From NCBI GenBank assembly GCA_024398875.1, contig JAKSIJ010000013.1, positions 1 through 64,000 on the forward strand: 64,000 nucleotides of DNA, written 5' to 3'. This document shows, piece after piece, positions 9,242 through 17,739 of this stretch. Numbering within the stretch: the first letter of the stretch is position 1; each line of letters starts with the position of its first letter. Origin of the DNA: Fibrobacter sp. GTDB lineage: Bacteria > Fibrobacterota > Fibrobacteria > Fibrobacterales > Fibrobacteraceae. The translations under genes and the position numbers were made by a program. The notes under the pieces were generated by a model, which worked only from the letters and a program-made list of their open reading frames with translations, searched no databases and was not told the DNA's origin.

Positions 9242-9789
9242 CACTGCACCTCGTAGTAATCCGCAATGATTTTGGATTCGGAGGAACTGGAGCGCTGCAG
9301 GCTCAAATTCAGGTAGGGGTAGAGGGCTTCCACGCTAAAACCAATGCGGCATGGGGCACCGCTCTTTTTGCAAAGGTAGAGCCTCGGCAAGAAAACCTCG
9401 CCCAAGTAAATGCACACCTGGGGCGCAAATTCCAGAATCTTCTGCTCCAGATTTTGGAAAACAGGCTCGCCAAAGCGGCATTCCGTATCGCTGTAGTAGA
9501 GGGCGTGGCCTTTATAGTAGGAGACAAGCGCGTTCTGGGACTCGTGTGCGAAAAACAGCACATTTTGGAACCACTTCGCAGGCATGGCTCGCAAAAATTC
9601 CTTGGCGTGAGCTCCGTCTCTCGGCAAAAACACCAGTGTCTTGGGGTGCCCCTTCAGTGCGTCGGGGAAACTGAATGCTCCGGAGTCGTTGCCCGCCTTT
9701 TTCAGAAACCATTTGAACAGCGACTGCTCTTTGGCGAATCGCTTAAAAAAATAACGGAACCTATCTGTGAAATACGGCGACGGCTTCAA
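9241..9789 (-). CDS. Short GT9-like (heptosyltransferase-fold) protein
   Basis: A 182-residue protein. Its central part (KTLVFLPRDGAHAKEF, then PQVCIYLGEVFLPRLYLCKKSG and APCRIGFSVE) recalls the N-terminal Rossmann half of glycosyltransferase family 9. The C-terminal nucleotide-sugar half is missing, so it is probably not a working transferase alone. The start is uncertain: a TTG at 9789 with GGAG five bases before it is preferred over a TTG at 9837 that would overlap the divergent rnh start. Function unknown. Confidence 0.5.
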   Translation of the reverse strand: MKPSPYFTDRFRYFFKRFAKEQSLFKWFLKKAGNDSGAFSFPDALKGHPKTLVFLPRDGAHAKEFLRAMPAKWFQNVLFFAHESQNALVSYYKGHALYYSDTECRFGEPVFQNLEQKILEFAPQVCIYLGEVFLPRLYLCKKSGAPCRIGFSVEALYPYLNLSLQRSSSSESKIIADYYEVQ

Positions 9790-9830
9790 TGGGACTCCAA
9801 AAATTTCTACAAATATATAAATTTGCCGAT

Positions 9831-10649
9831 ATGCCAAAACAGAAGTTTTATGCCATTAAGAGCGCCGACGGCGGAAAAATCGTCACCACCTGGGACGAAT
9901 GCGAAAAACTGACTCACGGTGTCAAGGGAGTGCTTTTCAAATCCTTTAGCACGGAGGCGGAGGCCAAAGCGTGGATTGAAGGTGTATCGGCGCCAACTCC
10001 AAAGGGACTTCGAATTTATGTGGACGGTTCCTTCACGCCGACCTTCGACAAGGCCGGCTGGGCTTTTGTGGTGGTGGAGAATGATGTGGAAGTCGCCCGC
10101 CTTTCCGGCCATACGTCGTTTCCGGCAGAGAGTCGCAACATCGACGGCGAAGTCATGGCCAGCTATCAGGCCATGAAGTGGCTGGAAGAGCACGACAAGA
10201 CTGCTGTGATTTGTCACGACTACGAGGGCGTTGCCCGCTGGGCCAAAGGGGAGTGGCAGGCCAAAAGTTCCATCGCCAAGCAGTATGTGGCGGCCTCAAA
10301 GCCTTACGTGCATCGCGTCACTTTCGAGAAGGTGGCGGCACACACCGGCGTCAAGTGGAATGAACTTGTAGACAAATTAGCAAAGGACGCCATCGCCAAG
10401 GCAAAACAGCTGGCGGACGCAGACAAATTTACGGAATCCGCTAGTGCGGAGGAGTTGGAAACTGCAATTCAAGAGATTGCGGTAGAGAAAACTCAAACGA
10501 AAAAATCCGCCGCAAATAAAGGCAGTGCCAAGAAGAATGCTTCGGCCAACGCAACTGCATCGAAAGAGTTGCGCGCGGAAAAGAAACCGTCAAAAAAAGC
10601 GGCGAAAGACTTCACCGCTTCTGGAGATCTTTTTGCCGGGCTAGACTAG
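9831..10649 (+). CDS. rnhA: Ribonuclease H with N-terminal viroplasmin domain
   Basis: A 272-residue RNase HI that cuts RNA in RNA-DNA hybrids. Residues 1-50 form a caulimovirus viroplasmin (RNase H N-terminal) domain (KFYAIKSADGGKIVTTWDEC), which binds hybrids in eukaryotic RNase H1. Residues about 58-190 are the RNase H domain with acidic catalytic residues at Asp65 (YVDGSF), Glu107 (IDGEV), Asp130 (CHDYEG) and a late Asp. A lysine/alanine-rich low-complexity tail follows from about residue 205. The ATG at 9831 is chosen because it directly precedes the viroplasmin domain. Confidence 0.9.
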   Translation: MPKQKFYAIKSADGGKIVTTWDECEKLTHGVKGVLFKSFSTEAEAKAWIEGVSAPTPKGLRIYVDGSFTPTFDKAGWAFVVVENDVEVARLSGHTSFPAESRNIDGEVMASYQAMKWLEEHDKTAVICHDYEGVARWAKGEWQAKSSIAKQYVAASKPYVHRVTFEKVAAHTGVKWNELVDKLAKDAIAKAKQLADADKFTESASAEELETAIQEIAVEKTQTKKSAANKGSAKKNASANATASKELRAEKKPSKKAAKDFTASGDLFAGLD

Positions 10650-12733
10650 TGCACGCCGGCGCCGTCGGCAACATCGCAGGTCACGGCCTTGCCATTCACT
10701 TCAAGAGCGATAGCCGCAGAACCTTCGCCTGCATTGCAGAATACGCAGCCACCCTTCGCAGAGAGGGAAATCTTTTCAAAATCCTTCACCTTGAGTTCGC
10801 GCGGTTCGCTGGGGGCGATTCCCTTGAACAGGGCGCGGTCACCGGGTTTTGCGTCTTCGGGGACTGCCACCAGGCGGCACTTGTGAGTTGCTGCATCCAA
10901 ATCGCCAGCAAAGAGCATTCCCTGGCTCATGATGCCGCGGAGTGCACTTGGCTTGAGGTTTGCGAATAACAGAATTTTCCTGTCCTGCAGTTCTGCGGCT
11001 TCGTAGCTAGCCTTGAGTCCACTGCAAATGGTGCGGAGTTCGCCTTCGCCAGCATCCACCTTCAGCACGTAGAGGCTGTCGGCGTCGGGATGGTTTGCTA
11101 CTTCCTTGATTTGCGCCACACGCAAATCCATGGCGGCAGGCACGTCGGCTGCAGCAAGCGGTTTGTTCTGCTTGGGTTTCGGCTGCTGTTCCTGCTTCTT
11201 GACTTCTTCCTCGATGCGCGGGAAAAGCGGCTTGCCTTCGCCGAAGGCAACTCCCGCCTTCAAAACACCCCATGTGAGGTCGTCTGCGCTCTTGAAAGCA
11301 GCGCCCATCATGGTGAGGCCTTCTTCCGCCTTCTGCGGAATCACCGGCCACAGCAGGCAAAGGCTGAGGCGCACGGCCTCGGCAGAAATGTAGAGGACCG
11401 TTGCCAGCTCATCGCGGGCGGCAGGGTCTTTCGCCAGCTTCCACGGGGCCTTTACTTCCAGGTAGCGGTTGATGCTGCGGACAAGGCTCATGATGGTCTC
11501 GATGGACTGCGAGAGTCGGGCCTGCGGCAGGTCTGTGTGGATTTCCTCAATCACCTTCTTCGCAAGGGTGATAACCTCGGTTTCCGCTTCACCGATGGTG
11601 GAAGCCGCGGGCAGTTTTCCCTCAAAATTTGTGAGCACCAGACGGTGCACGCGGTTAAGCACGTTGCCCAAATCATTTGCGAGGTCGCTGTTGATGCGGC
11701 GCACAAAGGCGTCGTGCGTGAAGTTGGCGTCCTGGCCCACCACCATTTCGCGGGCGAGGAAGTAGCGGAACGCATCGTTGCCGTACTTTTCCATGTAGTC
11801 CATGGGGTTCACCACGTTGCCTGCGGACTTGCTCATCTTTTCGCCGCCGTTCACGAGCCACCAGCCGTGGGCCAAAATGTGGCTTGGGAGCGGAATGTCC
11901 AAAGCCATGAGCATGGTCGGCCAGTAAACGCTGTGGGTCGTCAAAATGTCTTTACCAATCAGGTGGTAGGTGGCGGGCCAAATCGGCGTGCCGTCGGCAA
12001 AAGTCTTCTTGAAGGCGGTGGAGGCGCTCACGTAGTTCAAAAGCGCGTCGAACCACACGTAGGTCACGTAATCCGGGTCGAAGGGCAGGGGAATGCCCCA
12101 GCTGAGGCGGGCCTTCGGGCGGCTGATGCAGAGGTCGTTCAGCGGCTGGCGCAAAAATCCGAGAATTTCGTTACGGCGATAGTCCGGCACAATCCAGTCC
12201 GGGTGCTCGTTCAGGTGGTCGATGAGTTTCTGCTGGTAGGCACTCATCTTGAAGAAGTAGTTCTTTTCCTTGAGCCATTCCACCGGGCGGTGGCTGATGG
12301 GGTCGCACTTGTTTTCGTCCAGTTCGTTGTCCGTGAAGAAGCGTTCTTCGCCCACGGAGTACCAGCCTTCGTATTCCTTCGAATAGATTTCGCCCTTGTC
12401 CCAGAGCTTTTGCAGGCATTCCTGCACGTAGGCCTTGTGTTCGGGGAAGGTGGTGCGGATGAAGAAATCGTTACCGATGCCCATCTTCTTCCAGAGGTCT
12501 TCAAAACGGTGGTAGTATTCGTCCACGTGTTCCTGCGGAGTGACTTCGCGCTTCGCGGCTGCGCGCTGCACCTTCTGGCCGTGTTCGTCGGTACCTGTCA
12601 AGAAGAACGTCTGGTAGCCGAGAATCTTGTGGAAGCGAGTCAAAATGTCCGCGAGGACGGTGGTGTAGGAATGCCCGATATGCGGGGCGTCATTCACGTA
12701 GTAAATCGGAGTGGTAACGTAAAAATTCTTCAT
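10646..12733 (-). CDS. metG: Methionyl-tRNA synthetase
   Basis: A 695-residue class I synthetase. The HIGH-type motif APHIGHS is near residue 15 and the KMSKS loop is at about residues 299-303. The connective segment (WYSVGEERFFTDNELDENKC) lacks the paired zinc-binding cysteines of the E. coli enzyme. After a Lys/Gln/Pro-rich linker, a C-terminal tRNA-binding (Trbp111-like) domain runs from about residue 530 (MDLRVAQIKEVANHPDADSL). An extra ~45-residue tail with CVFC follows. The start MKNFYVTTPIYY is preferred over a 39-codon upstream extension. It overlaps the convergent rnh end by 4 bases. Confidence 0.95.
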   Translation of the reverse strand: MKNFYVTTPIYYVNDAPHIGHSYTTVLADILTRFHKILGYQTFFLTGTDEHGQKVQRAAAKREVTPQEHVDEYYHRFEDLWKKMGIGNDFFIRTTFPEHKAYVQECLQKLWDKGEIYSKEYEGWYSVGEERFFTDNELDENKCDPISHRPVEWLKEKNYFFKMSAYQQKLIDHLNEHPDWIVPDYRRNEILGFLRQPLNDLCISRPKARLSWGIPLPFDPDYVTYVWFDALLNYVSASTAFKKTFADGTPIWPATYHLIGKDILTTHSVYWPTMLMALDIPLPSHILAHGWWLVNGGEKMSKSAGNVVNPMDYMEKYGNDAFRYFLAREMVVGQDANFTHDAFVRRINSDLANDLGNVLNRVHRLVLTNFEGKLPAASTIGEAETEVITLAKKVIEEIHTDLPQARLSQSIETIMSLVRSINRYLEVKAPWKLAKDPAARDELATVLYISAEAVRLSLCLLWPVIPQKAEEGLTMMGAAFKSADDLTWGVLKAGVAFGEGKPLFPRIEEEVKKQEQQPKPKQNKPLAAADVPAAMDLRVAQIKEVANHPDADSLYVLKVDAGEGELRTICSGLKASYEAAELQDRKILLFANLKPSALRGIMSQGMLFAGDLDAATHKCRLVAVPEDAKPGDRALFKGIAPSEPRELKVKDFEKISLSAKGGCVFCNAGEGSAAIALEVNGKAVTCDVADGAGVH

Positions 12734-12767
12734 ACGGCGCGCAAGATAGAAAAAATTGCAATATGTC

Positions 12768-13811
12768 TTACTGGTAATATCTGATTTGGTACTTGTATTT
12801 CTGGTATTCCTTGAATTCTTTTGTTTTAGGATCCTTCCTAGAATAGACACTTTCTATAACATTCCCGAAATCATCAGTGGTAATGCGGGTGACCGCATGT
12901 AAATTTCCTGCGTAGTCGTAGTATTCTTCACGAACTAGCTTTCCGTCTTCATATTTCAGGAATTTGGTGAATCCTCCAGATATGATTTTGGAAACTCGAC
13001 CGTCCTCGCCGTATTCGTATTGAGTATGTTCCTGAGTGTCGCTAATGTCGCTGGAATAAACCAGGTCCACAATTTTTCCGTCTTGATTTCGCTGGATGGA
13101 CTCGTAAGAATAAAGCTTTCCGTTGTAGGATACGCTTCTTTCCTTCACTTTCTTGCCGTCAGAATCATATGTGAAGGAAACCGCATCTTTCCCGTGGTAT
13201 TGACCTTCAATCTGGATGGAAGAAATGTTGTGTTGTTCGTTATAGATTCGTTCCAGCTTGTGGGCGAAGGGATAAATAACCCTCAGATCCTGTGTTTTGC
13301 CGGTTTCATCTACGAGAAAACTGATTTTATAGATCGCTGAGGATGTGTCCTGCCTGGTATAATACCAGCGGGTACCTCCGTCTTCTTTTTTCTGGGAGCT
13401 AGTGATGACGGAATAAATCTTTTTCGTATAAGCTTCCCTACGTAACAAACGTCCGTCGTCATCCAGTATACTCTTTCTGCTGATAAGTACTTTGCCCAGC
13501 GAATCCTTCACGTTCCACTCGGTTTCTACCTTGTCCTTGTTCCAGACCTTGAAAAAGGATGCTTTAAGATGTTCTGCACCGGCGGAATCGATATGAAATA
13601 GCTCTGCACTTAAATTTTCCACATCTCCCATGAGTGCGCGGTTTTCTTGGTCTTGAGGCTCTATGTAAGGCATGACTTTGCCTTGCTCATCAAGAATGCT
13701 GAAAAACGTAAATGCCTTGGCCACTTGTATGTTGGAACATCCGTACAACGAGAAAAGAAGGAAAGCTGTTAAAAGCTTTCCTGCTAAATTAAAAAATGGA
13801 TGATTGTTCAT
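12768..13811 (-). CDS. Lipoprotein with RHS/YD-like repeat strands
   Basis: A 347-residue lipoprotein with lipobox LYGC near residue 25. The C-terminal two thirds contain repeated strands of the form tyrosine-x-tyrosine/aspartate-glycine (FTYDSDGKKVKE, YEYGEDGRVSKI, LKYEDGKLVREE, TDDFGNVIES), like YD repeats of RHS-type shells but too few for a closed cage. It lies 11 bases after the upstream barrel gene on the same strand, suggesting one operon. No enzyme motif is seen and the role is unknown. Confidence 0.65.
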   Translation of the reverse strand: MNNHPFFNLAGKLLTAFLLFSLYGCSNIQVAKAFTFFSILDEQGKVMPYIEPQDQENRALMGDVENLSAELFHIDSAGAEHLKASFFKVWNKDKVETEWNVKDSLGKVLISRKSILDDDGRLLRREAYTKKIYSVITSSQKKEDGGTRWYYTRQDTSSAIYKISFLVDETGKTQDLRVIYPFAHKLERIYNEQHNISSIQIEGQYHGKDAVSFTYDSDGKKVKERSVSYNGKLYSYESIQRNQDGKIVDLVYSSDISDTQEHTQYEYGEDGRVSKIISGGFTKFLKYEDGKLVREEYYDYAGNLHAVTRITTDDFGNVIESVYSRKDPKTKEFKEYQKYKYQIRYYQ

Positions 13812-13822
13812 TTGTTTGTGTT

Positions 13823-15133
13823 TTAGAAACTGTTTGTATTAAAATTAATACCAATGTTGAAGAACAAAGCGGGAATGAACTGGATGGGAGAAATTGCAAG
13901 ACCCAGTTCAAATCGGCTGATTCCGGAGTCCACAAACAGGGAAGTCTTGGATTCAATGTACTTCATGCTTTCATTGACCGGAATTGTAATAGCTTCGCGA
14001 AAACCATAGGGTGTTTTGCTCTTCATATAGTATTCGCCAAACAGTTTAACTCCGTGAATCAGCTTGGTTTCTGCTTCTTCGGTATCGTCGTCAGAATAAC
14101 TCCAGCGGTTTTCCTTTTCTTTACCTGCTGTCGCCCAAACGTATGCTCCGTAGCCTGCGCCAAATCCAAGACAGGTGCCGCTTGTGGCGGAACAACGGAC
14201 TAATCCAAGAGATACTTCCCAGTTGACGCCCATTTCGAGGAGGCCTTCAATGATTGCGGAGGAGTCACGGAATGCCTTGCTGTCTTCCAGGTAGTTGTCT
14301 GTCAGGTAGCCGATATTAAGGCCGACTGTACCGATCAGCTCAATTTTTTTGTTGTGGGCAACTGTTCCCCAGGGCATTGCGGAGTACGCTTCCTGATCGT
14401 ATTCGAATTTTCCATTCTTGGCGGATTCGTTCAGGGACGGGTATTCTTCCTTGGTGACCACTTGACTCCAGGGTCTTGTAAATTCCTTGAATCCGTGGCC
14501 ATCGCGGACGAAATCTTTGATTTCATATCCGGAATGGACGATGATGGAGTCTTCCTGGAGAAGAGCGCTTTTTCTGGAAATGCTATGGAGAATTCCGTTG
14601 CCTCCCCAGATCAAGGCGGTGCCATCGTTTACAAACTGGAATCTCTTGCCTTTTCTCGGGTTGATATTGATGGACTCCAGAACTCCGTAACGAAATACAA
14701 AACTGAAGTTTCCTGCAATCTCTTCCACTTCATTCTTGATTTTCGTCAGGCTGTCATTTCCAAAGGCTTCGGTTCTCTGTCTTGCCTGCTTCTCGGATTC
14801 TGCCTTCACAATATCCATTAGGGGAGAATTGGTGAAAAATCCAGGAGAATAGACGTCCTTGTCAAAAAGATCGGAACATTCTTCCGTCCACTTTTCAAGA
14901 ATACCCTTTACCTCTGCAGTGTGGTTTTCGTCGAAATGGATAACAAGACTGTCATTTTGATAGTCTGCCTTAAGGTGCTGCTCGGGGGCATATTGGGGCA
15001 ATGCCAGGACGGTGAGTTTCTGGATACATTCGTTGGCGTGAACTTTCAAGTTCATGTTATCCTTCTGGTCTGCCCATGCTGCGGATGCCAGAAGGCTAGA
15101 GATTGCCATTATTTCAAGAGTTCTCTTGAGCAT
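13823..15133 (-). CDS. Exported two-part protein with C-terminal barrel-like region
   Basis: A 436-residue protein that starts MLKRTLEIMAISSLLASAAWADQ after a strong GGAGG site; an upstream extension is rejected. A signal peptide is followed by about 210 mixed residues, then a C-terminal half with beta-strand-like alternation (IGTVGLNIGYLTDNY, LGFGAGYGAYVW, HGVKLFGEYYMKS). It ends in Phe, as outer-membrane barrels do. It is the first gene of a pair with the YD-like lipoprotein. The family is not recognised. Confidence 0.6.
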   Translation of the reverse strand: MLKRTLEIMAISSLLASAAWADQKDNMNLKVHANECIQKLTVLALPQYAPEQHLKADYQNDSLVIHFDENHTAEVKGILEKWTEECSDLFDKDVYSPGFFTNSPLMDIVKAESEKQARQRTEAFGNDSLTKIKNEVEEIAGNFSFVFRYGVLESININPRKGKRFQFVNDGTALIWGGNGILHSISRKSALLQEDSIIVHSGYEIKDFVRDGHGFKEFTRPWSQVVTKEEYPSLNESAKNGKFEYDQEAYSAMPWGTVAHNKKIELIGTVGLNIGYLTDNYLEDSKAFRDSSAIIEGLLEMGVNWEVSLGLVRCSATSGTCLGFGAGYGAYVWATAGKEKENRWSYSDDDTEEAETKLIHGVKLFGEYYMKSKTPYGFREAITIPVNESMKYIESKTSLFVDSGISRFELGLAISPIQFIPALFFNIGINFNTNSF

Positions 15134-15228
15134 GCACTTTCCTCCTTTAAAGTGTGCTTTTTTCGGATGGGAAATATAACTTTTTCTAATATTCACCTCG
15201 ATAACACAAAAGTATTACTTTGTAATTT

Positions 15229-15519
15229 ATGCTGAAATTGTACTTGACCACCTGTCCGGATGACTTTGCCGGTGAATATGACGATATTGAGGAAATGTTT
15301 AAGCGGGGGCTTTCTCGTCTTATCCTTAAGAAGCGTCGCGGAACCGCCGATGACTATGAGCGCTGGCTGCTTTCCTTGCCTATGGAATATCGTGAACGGA
15401 TTTGGGTGTGGGGTACTCCCGATACGGCGGAACAGCTGGATGTCCGTGGCTGTGTGGCAGAAGCAGGTTCCTTCATGGGGGAGGTTCCCGAGTCCTGGAA
15501 ACGGAAGCGAGCCTTGTGA
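15229..15519 (+). pseudogene. Truncated thiamine-phosphate-synthase-like fragment
   Basis: A 96-residue frame starting MLKLYLTTCPDDF. Its pattern (a GLSRLILKKRRG strand, LPMEYRERIWVWGTP, then a GCVAEAG segment) resembles the first half of ThiE/TenI-fold proteins that make thiamine phosphate. The second half of the barrel, with the phosphate-binding glycines, is missing, and the frame ends at 15519 in sequence with no continuation in any frame. It is more likely a remnant than a functional enzyme. The family assignment is by resemblance only. Confidence 0.45.
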
Positions 15520-15861
15520 TCCTGTCTCTGGGGTTTGAGGCAGGGGCCAGATGGACTCATACCAGGACTCGTCATACAGGATTACCGAGTTCTACGAGCA
15601 CATACCCTACGAATCCGCACCAAAATTCCTGTAGATCCGCACCATTTTTGCACAAAAAGGCGCCCAAAGCACTTACTCCTAGGGCCCTTTCTTTGTATAT
15701 TTGGCGCAGACTGCAAGAGAATCGAAGTGGTGTCGTTCGGTGTGGACGGTATCTCCTGAGATGTCCGAACACGGGCTGGTGCCGCTGCACGTGATGGCTA
15801 CAAGATCAGAATCCACAGACTTCGATTCCGTGGTCAGGGATTTCCAGTTTGAGAGAAAGTG
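15520..15861. other. Intergenic stretch with decayed short frames
   Basis: About 340 bases between the ThiE-like fragment and a short frame. Only short, mutually interrupted frames are present, for example one ending DGIS before a stop near 15758. No complete gene, tRNA or known RNA is recognised. The codon-like composition suggests remnants of former coding DNA. Confidence 0.4.
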
Positions 15862-15945
15862 ATGCCTTCCTTCGAGAGGCACGTAGACCAGGCCGAACAC
15901 AACAGGGACCTGGCGAAGATGCTGAATTTGCTGAAAAAATACTAA
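15862..15945 (+). pseudogene. 27-codon coding remnant
   Basis: A 27-residue frame, MPSFERHVDQAEHNRDLAKM followed by LNLLKKY and a stop. It looks protein-like (amphipathic helix) and has a GAGA-type site upstream. It may be the end or start of a lost gene. It sits directly before the palindrome at 15950-15981. Too short to assign. Confidence 0.25.
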
Positions 15946-15949
15946 AAAA

Positions 15950-15981
15950 TGGTCTAACCCAACAAAAATTAGGTTAGACCA
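15950..15981. repeat. Perfect 10-bp inverted repeat
   Basis: TGGTCTAACC at 15950-15959 and GGTTAGACCA at 15972-15981, with a 12-nt AT-rich loop. There is no T run on either side, so it is a weak terminator candidate. It could be an operator. Confidence 0.5.
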
Positions 15982-16097
15982 AGTATCTAAGATACAGTTT
16001 TTAGGTAGGTAAATCTCAGTTTATAATAGGGTGTGTTTTTTAGATAGTTATATTAGGTCTACTATTTGAAAGAACATAGCCTTTCTTGTAAACGAAA

Positions 16098-16122
16098 AAG
16101 CCCCGCTTTGTAGGCGGGGCTT
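16098..16122 (-). terminator. GC-rich hairpin
   Basis: AAGCCCCGC at 16098-16106 pairs with GCGGGGCTT at 16114-16122. On the minus strand it is followed by a T run (CTTTTTCG), so it would stop leftward transcription, yet no minus-strand gene lies immediately to its right. On the plus strand it has no T run. Confidence 0.6.
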
Positions 16123-16152
16123 GAGTAGATTGTTCTCTTTTCAAAAAACAAA

Positions 16153-16235
16153 AAGTCAAATGTTTGTTTAAGAAAAGTCAATTCTTTTTTGTGTGAAAGT
16201 CAATTGTTTGTTAAGGGGTAAGTCAATTGTTTGTC
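16153..16235 (+). promoter_or_regulatory. Four-copy 22-bp-periodic repeat array upstream of fic
   Basis: Four copies of AAGTCAATTGTTTGTT-like sequence begin at 16153, 16175, 16197 and 16220, that is 22, 22 and 23 bases apart, about two helical turns. The second copy is the most diverged. Shorter CAATTGTT copies follow at 16267, 16364 and 16399, the last immediately before the fic start codon. The core CAATTG is palindromic. This is most easily read as a multi-site operator or iteron-like array controlling the Fic gene. Confidence 0.65.
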
Positions 16236-16407
16236 AAAAAATATTTGATTATTCCTTTGTGAAAAAGCAATTGTTTTTACAATATTTTACGTTTTTTACT
16301 TTGAGAAAATGCGCGAATTTGATGAAATTTTGACAATTTTACAATTTTAAGCCTTGCTTTATAGCAATTGTTTGCTATTTTCTTGAAAAAGAAATGGAGC
16401 AATTGTT

Positions 16408-17553
16408 ATGGATGATGTTGTAGAAGAACTGATGATGCCTGTGGTGAGTTTTGGCTCTCCCGTAACGACACTGCTTTTCAAGCTTGAACGTCTCCGGGGT
16501 ATCGCCCTGTCGGGCACTACCCCAAGGGTATGGTTCTTCCAGCTCCAGCGTAGTTTCCAGTTGCTGGAGGCTATAGGTTCTTCAAGGATCGAAGGAAACA
16601 ACACCACTGTTCTAGATTACGTTTCGAAAGAAAACTTGCCTCCTGAAATCAGGGAACGGGAAGGATTCGCTGAAATTGGCAACCTGGAAAAGGCCCTGCA
16701 GTTTATTGAAGAAAGCACCGCACCTATAGACGAACATTTTATTTGTGAGCTGCAGAAAATGGCCGTAGAAGGGCTTACGCAGGAAGGTGACCCAAATGCA
16801 GGTTGCTATCGCGGCATTCCCATTTCCATTTCTGGTTCTAGCCATGAGCCTCCCGCAGCAGACGATGTCCCCGCATTTATGCGGGAACTTGTAAAGTTCA
16901 TCAATAAGGAATGCGAACAGCAATACGACCTTTTGAAAGTTTCTGTTGTGCATCACCAGTTCGTATGGATCCACCCCTTCCGCAACGGAAACGGCAGAAC
17001 GGCAAGACTATTGACCTATGCCATGATTGTACGCCTTTTTGATGTTCGGCAGTCCAGGCTGTTTAATCCTACGGCGGTATTCTGCTCTGATCGCAACAAG
17101 TACTATGAGATGCTGAAGGTTGCAGACGCCAAGAACAATGAGGCTATGGTTCAGTGGTGTTTGTTCGTGTTAAAAGGACTTTTGGACGAATTGCAAAAGA
17201 CCGAGAAACTGACAGATGTCAATTATGTGAGAAAATCCATTTTGGAACCCATGTTGCAAGATTCCTTAGGCAAGGGTGTAATGGGGAAGGACATCTACTC
17301 GGCCTTGTTGGTGGCGCTAGAAAAACCCGTATTCCAAGCCTCAGACTTGGCTGGTGTTTGGCCTAATGCTTTCACCAGGTCTAGGTATATTCGTAGTATG
17401 CTGGATGCTGGTTTCATTGCGCCTGTAGCCGAAGGCACTAGGAAGTATTGCTTGAAATTCACGGGTGGTCCACTGATGGTAAGCCTTATCAACATGTTGT
17501 ACCAACAGGGGTTCTTACCGGAATCCATGCTGAAAAACGAAAAAAATAGATAA
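16408..17553 (+). CDS. Fic-domain protein (probable AMP-transferase) with C-terminal winged helix
   Basis: A 381-residue class II-type Fic protein. The active-site loop HPFRNGNGRTAR begins at His189; the usual Asp/Glu is Asn here. An N-terminal autoinhibitory motif SSRIEGN with Glu62 is present. Residues about 275-370 look like a winged-helix DNA-binding region (MGKDIYSALLVALEKPVFQASDL, interrupted here for brevity only in naming). Such proteins usually transfer AMP to target proteins and many repress their own gene. The repeat array upstream fits autoregulation. No separate antitoxin gene is adjacent. Confidence 0.85.
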   Translation: MDDVVEELMMPVVSFGSPVTTLLFKLERLRGIALSGTTPRVWFFQLQRSFQLLEAIGSSRIEGNNTTVLDYVSKENLPPEIREREGFAEIGNLEKALQFIEESTAPIDEHFICELQKMAVEGLTQEGDPNAGCYRGIPISISGSSHEPPAADDVPAFMRELVKFINKECEQQYDLLKVSVVHHQFVWIHPFRNGNGRTARLLTYAMIVRLFDVRQSRLFNPTAVFCSDRNKYYEMLKVADAKNNEAMVQWCLFVLKGLLDELQKTEKLTDVNYVRKSILEPMLQDSLGKGVMGKDIYSALLVALEKPVFQASDLAGVWPNAFTRSRYIRSMLDAGFIAPVAEGTRKYCLKFTGGPLMVSLINMLYQQGFLPESMLKNEKNR

Positions 17554-17588
17554 CTCGCAAAAAAATCTAGTTTTGCAACCGAATAGAC

Positions 17589-17696
17589 TTAGTTCTTGTA
17601 AAGTTCGCTCAGTTTTTCGCAAATTTCCGCTTGAATCGTTTCGGGAATGACACTAGTTTCCGGAATGTTATAAAAATCTAGAAAATCGCCTAACAA
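17589..17696 (-). pseudogene. 35-codon coding remnant
   Basis: A minus-strand frame, LLGDFLDFYNIPETSVIPET then IQAEICEKLSELYKN and stop. It is coding-like but lacks a credible start; only a TTG at 17696 is available. It lies 43 bases downstream of hicB. It may be the 3' end of a gene lost when the repeat/cassette region formed. Confidence 0.3.
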
Positions 17697-17739
17697 TATG
17701 GCTCAAATTGCGGTATGCACGGAAAGTATGCACAACATA

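Noticed and set aside
11090-12784. A 564-codon plus-strand frame over metG
   Set aside because: Shadow of the methionyl-tRNA synthetase gene, which has every family motif on the minus strand.
15590-15960. A structured RNA such as tmRNA or 6S RNA
   Set aside because: No tRNA-like ends, tag frame or long closing stem could be found; the stretch reads as decayed coding DNA.
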